Shown one piece after another: positions 57,716-64,000 of a stretch of DNA of 64,000 bases (positions are counted from its first letter, which is position 1; every line of letters starts with the position of its first letter). Source of the stretch: CAWAPS01 sp963783945. Its GTDB lineage: Bacteria > Actinomycetota > Acidimicrobiia > Acidimicrobiales > Palsa-688. The stretch lies in contig CAWAPS010000032.1 of the NCBI GenBank assembly GCA_963783945.1, positions 186,001-250,000 on the forward strand, given 5' to 3'. The notes beneath the pieces are model-generated. The model saw only the letters and a program-made list of their open reading frames with translations, was not told the DNA's origin and ran no database searches. The position numbers and the translations under genes were made by a program.

Positions 57716-58813
57716 TCATCGGATCGGGTCGGCCCTGAGATCGATGTGGTCGACTGCGCTCTTGCTCGCGGCAGCGAGCACACCCGGGGTCGTGAGCGGC
57801 TCCTTGCTGACGCCGGTGGGATCGAGCAGTCGAAACGAATAGCCAAGCATCTCCAGGGCGCCCAACACGTCCCGTCCGTCCATGCGGGATACGGACGACA
57901 GTGCCGGAGGGGAAAACTCGAAGAACAGAACGGGGCGGTGCTTCCTGAGGGTTAGCGCGGCGCCCCGAAAGACCAGTCCTTCTGCCCCCTCGACGTCAAC
58001 CTTGATCACGTTGACGCTCTTCAAACCTTTGAGGAGGCTGTCGAGGGGCCGGGTTTGGACCAGGTCGAAGGTACTGAGAGAGCCGACGTCCCCTTCGAAG
58101 GGAGCGATGCTGCCGTTGCTGTTCGCCTGGCTGTAGAGAACGAATCCCGATTGGTCGGATACGGCGGTCTGATGGACGTCCACGTTGAGGAGACGGTTGG
58201 AGCAGACGTTCGCCAGCAGCACGTTCTGGTTCTGAGGCCCCGGCTCGCAGGCCACCACCAGGCCGTCAGCACCGACTAGACGCCCGGCCAGCACCGTGTA
58301 GTAGCCCAGGGACGCGCCGACGTCCACGAACACATCCCCGGGGCGCAAGCACGCCGTCAACTCGGATGTGACATGTGGCTCGTACGCGGCGTGGTCCCGG
58401 ATGTACCCGCCGACCTCCCGGTCGTCGGAACGAACATAGATCCGATATCCAAGCTTGAGGTCCACCGGCTCGAGCGCCTCCTCATTCACCCATCGGTACT
58501 CGATGTCCAACCGCCGGCGGAACTCCGTCGATAGAAGGAAATAGCGCACCAACTGGTCGACGGGAAGCCGCGCCTTCCGGATCAGGTTGCGATATGCCAT
58601 GTATCCCGCCTGGTCCGGGGCCCGCCCCAACAGCAGCCGGTAACACGCGGCCAGATCGGCCTCGGTCGCCCGGCGGGACGGGTTGCGGATCCTTCGCACA
58701 GGTAGGCGCACGGCCAGATCCTGAAGCTTGAGCGCCACCCGGGGGACGATGGCGGCCAGGCCGGCGGGATGGTCCGGCCCCGGTTTGTCGAGCGTATGCT
58801 GCGGTCGGTTCAC
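57716..58813 (-). CDS. FkbM family methyltransferase with N-terminal DUF4214-like domain
   Basis: A 365-residue protein. Residues about 45-110 (ADLAACYRLLLGRAPDQAGY to LVRYFLLSTEFRRR) match the DUF4214 type of helical domain, often found in exopolysaccharide and glycan genes. The FkbM-type SAM methyltransferase follows (DVFVDVGASLGYYTVLAGRL, VVACEPGPQNQNVL, VNVIKVDVEGAEGLVFRGA, PVLFFEFSP). It probably O-methylates a sugar or secondary metabolite. The start is GTG 58813. No other glycan gene is nearby, so the target is open. Confidence 0.87.
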   Translation of the reverse strand: MNRPQHTLDKPGPDHPAGLAAIVPRVALKLQDLAVRLPVRRIRNPSRRATEADLAACYRLLLGRAPDQAGYMAYRNLIRKARLPVDQLVRYFLLSTEFRRRLDIEYRWVNEEALEPVDLKLGYRIYVRSDDREVGGYIRDHAAYEPHVTSELTACLRPGDVFVDVGASLGYYTVLAGRLVGADGLVVACEPGPQNQNVLLANVCSNRLLNVDVHQTAVSDQSGFVLYSQANSNGSIAPFEGDVGSLSTFDLVQTRPLDSLLKGLKSVNVIKVDVEGAEGLVFRGAALTLRKHRPVLFFEFSPPALSSVSRMDGRDVLGALEMLGYSFRLLDPTGVSKEPLTTPGVLAAASKSAVDHIDLRADPIR

Positions 58814-58901
58814 GCGGTTAAGACAATAGGTGACGGCGGATGCGGCCGGCTGACCTCGAACCCCTCCGAGCCCCGGCCCTCGACCTACCTGGTGACGAGG
58901 G

Positions 58902-59558
58902 TCAAGTGGTCAGCCAGCCCCGGGCTCTTTGATAGGGCTCGAAGCACGCTTCTATGTTCTTCCAGTCAGCTTTCGACTTGGGCCGCTGAAGTTCGTAAAG
59001 GTGAGGAAACTCGGCCCACCCGGCCACGAGGTCCCACAGTCGTCCGGCTGCTGGTCCGGTCGGTGCAGGAGCCGTGACCGGACCGTAAACCACATCACCG
59101 CCATCCATCACCAAGGTGGGAACCCCGAACACCCCTAAATCAACAGCACGTCGATGGTCGGCCAGCACATCGTCACTGGTGGACTGGTCGCCAATGGCTT
59201 CGGCCAGGAGCGCGGGGTCCCGCCCCAACTCGAGAAGCGCGGCCTCGACCCCTCGTGGTGTGTGGAGCTCGACGCCGTCCTCGTGGAACATCCGCCCGGC
59301 GATGGCGTAGAACCGGTCGACGGTTTCGTTGCCTTCGGGCTCCCGGCGAAGCAGGGCAGCGACCCGCAGACTGGACCAGCCGCGGGACCACTCCAGCTCC
59401 CACGGGTGGCTCTCGCCTTCGTGCCACTTGACCTCCTCCAGGGAGAAGAACCGCCACGTCACCGCGATGTCACGTTGCTGACGGACCTCTCTGATCCACT
59501 TGCTGGTCTGGTAGGCCCACGGGCAGAGCAGGTCGAAATGGAACTCGACAGCCGTCAC
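58902..59558 (-). CDS. DsbA/FrnE-like thioredoxin-fold oxidoreductase
   Basis: A 218-residue DsbA-family protein. FHFDLLCPWAYQTSKWI holds a CPWA site (single Cys), a variant seen in FrnE and HCCA isomerase relatives. A helical insertion follows, then the cis-Pro region GVFGVPTLVMDGGDVV. With one Cys it is more likely a glutathione/mycothiol-linked isomerase or transferase than a disulfide oxidase. GTG 59558 is chosen; a much longer frame upstream is non-homologous. Confidence 0.85.
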   Translation of the reverse strand: MTAVEFHFDLLCPWAYQTSKWIREVRQQRDIAVTWRFFSLEEVKWHEGESHPWELEWSRGWSSLRVAALLRREPEGNETVDRFYAIAGRMFHEDGVELHTPRGVEAALLELGRDPALLAEAIGDQSTSDDVLADHRRAVDLGVFGVPTLVMDGGDVVYGPVTAPAPTGPAAGRLWDLVAGWAEFPHLYELQRPKSKADWKNIEACFEPYQRARGWLTT

Positions 59559-59786
59559 GAGCCAAGAGTAACGGAACGCCCGTCGTTCGGAAGGCTGGTC
59601 GTCCAGGCTCAGATTCGGGCACGGGCTCGACGGGCCTCGGTCGGCTCGTGACGATGGCGGTGGCCCGGGCGGACGCGGAGCAGACGGGGATGACGTAGCC
59701 TGCCACCCATCGGGTGGGCCGCCGCTTGCGGATGATCGGAGCAGAATGGTGGGGTTCGCACAGCCGGGCCACAGGAGGAGGAGCAG

Positions 59787-61056
59787 ATGGCATCCACTAC
59801 CGAATACATCCAGGTCGTGCACCGTGAGCTTCCTTACAGGACGTTCGATGCCGACAATCACCTTTACGAGACAGCGCGAGGCCTTCACGAGGTATCTGCC
59901 GCCCGACTACGAGGGCGTGATCAAGTACGTGGAGGTCAACGGCCGGACGAAGCTGGCGATCAAGGACCGGATCAGCGACTACATCCCGAATCCTACCTTC
60001 GCCCGGGTGGCGGTACCTGGTGGCGCCGGGCTCGATGTCACCAAGGGGCAGGGGCAAAAAGCAGAGGCGCAGACTGCCGCGACCGGCTTCGGGAAGATGA
60101 TGGTCATGCCTGGCATCGATGCTTTCTTCGAACCCAAACCTCGCCTGGAGCTGATGAAGGAGATGGGCATCGACCGCACACTGTTGTGGCCGACACTGGC
60201 CAGTGCGCTCGAGGAGCGGCTATCGGATGACCCCGACGCCGCGTGTACCGTAATCCACGCGCTCAACGAGTGGATGGACGAGCACTGGGGCTACGTATAT
60301 TCGCAGGCCATCTACACGACCCCTATCATCTCGCTGGCTGACGGGGTGGACACCGCGTTGAACGAGCTGTCGTACGTCCACGAACGGGGAGCGAAGGTAT
60401 TCCTCATCCGGGTCGCGCCGGTGCCGACGTGGAAGGGGCGCAAGTCGTTCGCGCTCGAGGAGTTCGATCCGTTCTGGGAGGCGGTGCAAGAGCTCGACAT
60501 CACCGTCGGCATGCACTCCGGTGATCCCGGCTACACCCGCTATCTCAACGAATGGGAAGGGCGGCGCGACAGCGAAATGACGATCACAAGGGCGTCCCGT
60601 CGCGGAGGCACCAGTCCGGCGTTTCGCGCCATGTCCTCGGAGAAGGATTCACTCGTCGATGCGCTCGCGTCGATCATCGGGCACGGGCTGGCAACGAGAT
60701 TTCCGCGTCTGCGCTTCTTGCCCGTCGAGTTCCGCAGCGTTTGGGTGAGGCCGTTCTACGCGAAGATCCAACGGCTGTGGGACGAGGTTCCGATGTTGTT
60801 CGATGAGGACCCCGTAGAGGTATTCAACCGCAACGTGTGGGTGCATGCCTTCCACGAACCAGATCCCAAGGGGCTGCTGGATCTCGGCATCCCGGTCGAT
60901 CACCTGATGTTCGGCTCAGACTTTCCGCATCCCGAGGGAATGGGGGATCCGTTGGCCTACTCGGAGATCGTGGCCCCTCTCCCGCCGGAGGAGCAGGAAT
61001 GGATCATGGGACGGTCGGTGGAGAAGGCGCTGAAGGTCGGCAGGCACGCAACGTAG
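59787..61056 (+). pseudogene. Amidohydrolase family 2 protein with one frameshift near its N-terminus
   Basis: The gene starts at ATG 59787 (AGGAGGAG ribosome site) with YRTFDADNHLYET, the first metal motif. At about 59874-59877 (ACAGCGCGAG) one extra base moves the reading frame, and homology resumes as EAFTRYLPPDYEGVIKYVEV. The rest is intact: DYIPNPTFARVAVPG, ITVGMHSGDPGYTRYLNEWE, IIGHGLATRFPRLRF and MFGSDFPHPEGMGD. Without the extra base the protein would be about 422 residues. An assembly indel or a recent mutation are both possible; only the reads can tell. Confidence 0.8.
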
Positions 61057-61260
61057 ACCACCCCGCGGCGCCGTCATCGACCCCTCGCTCACCATCCGGG
61101 CCAGGTCCAAGCGGGCGGCGTCGCGAACATCTGTGCCCCTCTCCTGGGCCGGATGGGCCCGGGCTGGTGTCCATCATCCGTAGGACTCTCTGGCCCGCAG
61201 AAGTCAACCGCCACCACTTCTCTCCTCACTCTTCGACCCTCCTTACGGCCAAACTGGCCA
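61057..61260. other. Short gap between convergent genes
   Basis: The 204 bp between the amidohydrolase and the convergent iron-sulfur gene hold no recognisable gene, terminator or repeat. Confidence 0.5.
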
Positions 61261-61968
61261 CTAGCCGGGGTCGCGGAAACCGACCTCTTTGTGGCTCCCG
61301 TCGCACAGAGGCTTGTTCGCCGACTGGCCGCACCGGCACAACGTCATGCGGTTTCGGGATTCGAAAGCCCGACCGTCGGCTCGGGCCAAGGGTGGGCTGC
61401 CGGTCACAAAGTAGGGACCGTCGTTGATAACCCCTATGCCGACTCCGAACCCAGGCTCGATGTCGCGATCATCGCCCTCGACCCGGTAGGTGAGAGCTCC
61501 GGACGGGCAGCGTTCGATCATGGACATCATCTGGGACCGGGCGATGCTGTCGGGAGTGTCATTGACCATCTTCCACACGTTGCTCAGCCGGTTGCCGCAG
61601 AAGCCGGCGTGCTCGCAGATGGAGCGGTCGTCGCGGACCGTCACTCCCGTCCCCTGGTAGATGCGGGCTCGCTCGTCGTAACTGTCTGTCGGCGCGGCCT
61701 CCGTGCCATCGAAGCCGATCGTACGGTGGGTTCCATCGCAGTACGGCTTGTGGGACGACCCGCCACACCGGCACAAGGCAATTGTCTCGCCCGTCCGGAG
61801 CCGATCCGTCGTTTGCCACGTCAACGGCTCTTGGTATTCGGACAGGACGGGCCGCTTGCGGCTGACAGGCACGCGGCCATAGATCAGATACGGTCCGTCA
61901 GGGGTTACCTCGATGCGCTCGGCGGGCTCGTCCATGTCAGCTCCATTCCGCTCGTCGTTGGCATCCAT
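61261..61968 (-). CDS. CDGSH-ferredoxin-CDGSH iron-sulfur protein
   Basis: A 235-residue protein with three cluster modules in order: a CDGSH zinc-finger type (2Fe-2S) motif CRCGGSSHKPYCDGTH; a divergent 4Fe-4S mono-cluster (Fer4_19-like: CEHAGFCGNRL, then ERCPSGAL); and a second CDGSH motif CRCGQSANKPLCDGSH. The two CDGSH motifs match the C-x-C-x2-S-x3-P-x-C-D-G-S/T-H pattern exactly. This is a small redox or electron-transfer protein, and the partner is unknown. ATG 61968 is preceded by AAGGGG. A partial copy of its first codons lies just upstream. Confidence 0.9.
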   Translation of the reverse strand: MDANDERNGADMDEPAERIEVTPDGPYLIYGRVPVSRKRPVLSEYQEPLTWQTTDRLRTGETIALCRCGGSSHKPYCDGTHRTIGFDGTEAAPTDSYDERARIYQGTGVTVRDDRSICEHAGFCGNRLSNVWKMVNDTPDSIARSQMMSMIERCPSGALTYRVEGDDRDIEPGFGVGIGVINDGPYFVTGSPPLARADGRAFESRNRMTLCRCGQSANKPLCDGSHKEVGFRDPG

Positions 61969-62095
61969 CTAACCCCTTTTCGGCACCGTCCGCTCGTCGT
62001 CGGGATCCACCCAAGCGCTTTCGGCGCCCTCCGTATCGACCGGATGTGCATGATCCCTGTCAGCACCTCGCCGCGAGTACTGGCACCACCGAAAA

Positions 62096-63181
62096 CTATT
62101 TCCTGTCGGTAGCAAAACGACGGAGGCTGAACTCCGCAACCGTCGATGGCCGGCGAGCGGTGGTGACCCACTCGACGAGCAGGTCGGCGGTGGCGGGCCC
62201 CATGAGCAACCCGGTGCGGTAGTGGCCTGAGGTAAACCAGGCATTTTCGACGTCCGGGACACGATCGATGACGGGCAGGCCGTCGGGATGGTGGGGTCGC
62301 CAGCAACACCAGCGGTGGCTGGTGGAGACGTTCTCCGTGGCAGGCAGAGCACGGGTGAGCTGGGCCCGAAGCCCATCGATCACCTCGTCGCGAACACCAG
62401 GGCTGTCGTCATCGACATCGAGAGTGCCGCCGACCAGAAGCCGGCCATCGTCAATGGATGTAGCAACAGGGGCGACCGTGCCCGGCAGACGGACCGCCGT
62501 TGGTTCCGTGACCAGAAGGTGTCCCTTGATCAGATCGGCGGGAACGAAGAGGTCGAGCCCGTCGATCTGGGGTGGAGAGCCGGTGCAGAACACGACCGCG
62601 CCTGGCCTGAAAGTTCCGGCCGTGCTGGCCACGGCCGTAATCCTCCTACCGGTGGTAGTCACAGCAGTGGCCGCTACCCAGGTGGCCACGTGCGGTAGTT
62701 GGCGGGCCAGGCGAGCGACCGCCCGCTGGGGGTTGAGGCGAGGCTGCCGTTCGATCATCGCCGCGCCGGCCTGGACCGTCAGGTCAGGGATAAGCCGCTC
62801 GACCTGGCTCAGCTCGAGCCAGGTTGCTGCCGCAGGAGGATCGGCTACGAACCCCTCGGGATGGGGGGCCAACCCGAACCAGTCCTGTTCGACCAGCCCG
62901 AGACCGCCCGGTATATCCGCCTCGAGGTGGCGCCAGCGTTCGAGGCTGAGCCGAGCCACCTCGACCAAGCAGTTCGGATCGATCCCGTGATGCGGTTCGG
63001 GTTGTAGCAGACCGGCAGAACCCCCGGTAGCGCCGCTGGCCAAGCTCGACGCATCGATCAACTGGACCGAGCCGGCCGCCGACCGGTGGAAGGCGAACGC
63101 GGTCGCGACCCCCATGATCCCACCACCCACGACGAGCACATCCGGTTCGAGATCAAGCCGGCCCTGCCCGTGCTCGATCAC
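62096..63181 (-). CDS. FAD-dependent oxidoreductase (DAO/glycine oxidase-like)
   Basis: A 361-residue D-amino-acid-oxidase-type flavoprotein. The dinucleotide fold DVLVVGGGIMGVATAFAF opens the protein; QLIDASSLASGATGGSAGLL is the FAD ribose region; GAVVFCTGSPPQI and the C-terminal WFTSGHYRTGLLMGPATADL (second FAD motif) are present. Substrates of this family are amines such as glycine, sarcosine or proline. I chose GTG 63181 because GAGG is five bases upstream and the fold follows at once; the frame is open 50 codons further to ATG 63331, which cannot be excluded. It lies 127 bp upstream of the CDGSH gene on the same strand. Confidence 0.85.
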   Translation of the reverse strand: MIEHGQGRLDLEPDVLVVGGGIMGVATAFAFHRSAAGSVQLIDASSLASGATGGSAGLLQPEPHHGIDPNCLVEVARLSLERWRHLEADIPGGLGLVEQDWFGLAPHPEGFVADPPAAATWLELSQVERLIPDLTVQAGAAMIERQPRLNPQRAVARLARQLPHVATWVAATAVTTTGRRITAVASTAGTFRPGAVVFCTGSPPQIDGLDLFVPADLIKGHLLVTEPTAVRLPGTVAPVATSIDDGRLLVGGTLDVDDDSPGVRDEVIDGLRAQLTRALPATENVSTSHRWCCWRPHHPDGLPVIDRVPDVENAWFTSGHYRTGLLMGPATADLLVEWVTTARRPSTVAEFSLRRFATDRK

Positions 63182-63388
63182 GTCAGCCTCGTCGCGGCCG
63201 AGATCATCGGCCCAATACCTGTCCCCTGACGCAACCACCGACACATTCTGGCCGGTGCGCAAGTCGCCGGGGTGCGGCCCGCGGATGCCTCTGTACTGTG
63301 CGGAAGCAGCGACTCGCCCTGCGGCGTCCATCCGTGATCACGAAGCCGTCGCCATCTGAGCCAACTCTGACCAGCGGGAGACCCAGGA

Positions 63389-64000
63389 TCAGGGCAAGTG
63401 ACGGGCCCAGTCGTGGGGGACGACAGCCAGGAAGGGAGCAGCCAGCAACGGCGTCAAGTCTGATCCGTCCCACCGCTCTCGTAGCGCCTCATTCAGCCGA
63501 ACCGCCGTGTCCACCACGTCGTCGTCGATGTAGCACAAAGTGAGCTGCATCCCACTGTTGTCGACCGTAGTGAAAACCGGGTTCATCAATGCCCCACCAG
63601 CCCACCACACGCCGGCCACACCTCGTATCTCGGCCAGATCGGAGGCCGGGGCGCAACCCTGCTCGAGGATCATGTAGATCCCTTGCGCCGGCCTCCACGG
63701 GAGCACGTCTGGCGAAACAATGCCTGTCCGAGCGACGACCTTGCCAGACACCTGCCAGGTGCCGCGCTCGACGATCGGAAGGCGGTAAGTAGTTCGCCCG
63801 GCGACGCCGAGAGCGTTGTTGAGGTCCTCGAACGCCTTGAAGTCAGGAGGGGGCGGGAAGAAGTAGGCCATAGCGTGATCAACTTCGTCGTACTGAGCAA
63901 CGCTCGCCGCTCGGACAGCCCGGCAGTCAGCTGTGGACACCACTCGGCGGGACGCCCAGACGGTATGCAACCGGTGCTGCTCGGGCTCGTGGTCAAGAGC
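63389..64000 (-). CDS. Protein of unknown function, partial (5' end beyond window)
   Basis: The C-terminal 203 codons of an unrecognised protein; the frame is open through base 64000 (DHEPEQHRLHTVWASRRVVS). Visible features are MAYFFPPPPDFKAFEDLNNA, TYRLPIVERGTWQVSGKVVA, GIYMILEQGCAPASDLAEIR, WWAGGALMN and LTLCYIDDDVVDTAVRLNEA. The repeated small beta-sheet pattern suggests a dimeric alpha+beta barrel (EthD/Dabb-like), but I am not sure. It lies upstream of the FAD oxidoreductase on the same strand and may be in one operon with it and the CDGSH gene. Confidence 0.6.
   Translation of the reverse strand, partial: ALDHEPEQHRLHTVWASRRVVSTADCRAVRAASVAQYDEVDHAMAYFFPPPPDFKAFEDLNNALGVAGRTTYRLPIVERGTWQVSGKVVARTGIVSPDVLPWRPAQGIYMILEQGCAPASDLAEIRGVAGVWWAGGALMNPVFTTVDNSGMQLTLCYIDDDVVDTAVRLNEALRERWDGSDLTPLLAAPFLAVVPHDWARHLP

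Noticed and set aside
57186..57719. 177-codon minus-strand ORF over the zinc-finger gene
   Set aside because: It shows no domain, while the plus strand has the ordered Cys/His ligands of a UBP-type finger.
61340..61375. GGGATTCGAAAGCCC resembling a tRNA T-arm
   Set aside because: It is inside the CDGSH gene and no cloverleaf is present.

Overview
The window looks like chromosomal DNA from a high-GC actinobacterium. Coding is dense, GTG starts are common, and genes often overlap by 4 bp (ATGA or GTGA). Lineage markers are a glnX-glnH-pknG locus, a deazaflavin (F420)-type nitroreductase, a TIGR02611-like membrane protein, SARP/BTAD regulation and an AidB-like acyl-CoA dehydrogenase. An uncultured Acidimicrobiia-like or related soil/freshwater actinobacterium is my inference; no rRNA or marker gene settles it. 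I found no rRNA, tRNA, CRISPR array, prophage or intact insertion sequence.

Layout. 1-16.7 kb is mostly housekeeping and lipid/CoA metabolism: the gpsA 3' end, a fused BluB-CobT cobalamin lower-ligand enzyme, a glycerophosphodiesterase, an MFS transporter, a CoA transferase, an aldehyde dehydrogenase, a methyltransferase, an AidB-like acyl-CoA dehydrogenase and a fructosamine kinase (both with apparent frameshifts), a low-molecular-weight tyrosine phosphatase, a DDN-like nitroreductase, an SRPBCC protein and an aldo/keto reductase. 16.8-28.9 kb is the centrepiece, an eight-gene minus-strand operon: glnX, glnH, a coiled-coil gene, pknG, a PP2C phosphatase, a von Willebrand A protein, a zinc-ribbon/FHA protein, and a large BTAD/pseudo-cyclase/NB-ARC/FHA regulator. 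It reads as a complete amino-acid-sensing Ser/Thr phosphorylation pathway (sensor, kinase, phosphatase, phospho-readers, transcriptional output).

29-40 kb is looser: PLP enzymes, a D-2-hydroxyacid dehydrogenase, small helix-turn-helix-like genes, decayed genes, and three copies of a 92-bp element with 22-bp terminal inverted repeats, one inverted. 40-64 kb is an accessory catabolic region with several ACMSD/LinY-type amidohydrolases (four including the one at 36.3 kb), two SMP-30 lactonases, SDRs, a cyclase-family hydrolase, a sugar isomerase, alpha/beta and beta-lactamase-like hydrolases, and local MarR and GntR regulators with visible palindromes. It also holds a methyltransferase-phosphotransferase fusion coupled to marR, a CDGSH/ferredoxin/CDGSH protein and a FkbM methyltransferase. 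The substrates are not readable from sequence, but the gene content suggests breakdown of ring or lactone compounds.

Three otherwise well-conserved genes carry small insertions in repetitive or G/C runs. These may be assembly errors or real decay, and reads would be needed to decide. Start codons were chosen by Shine-Dalgarno fit, overlap with neighbours and family N-termini, and are uncertain where noted.
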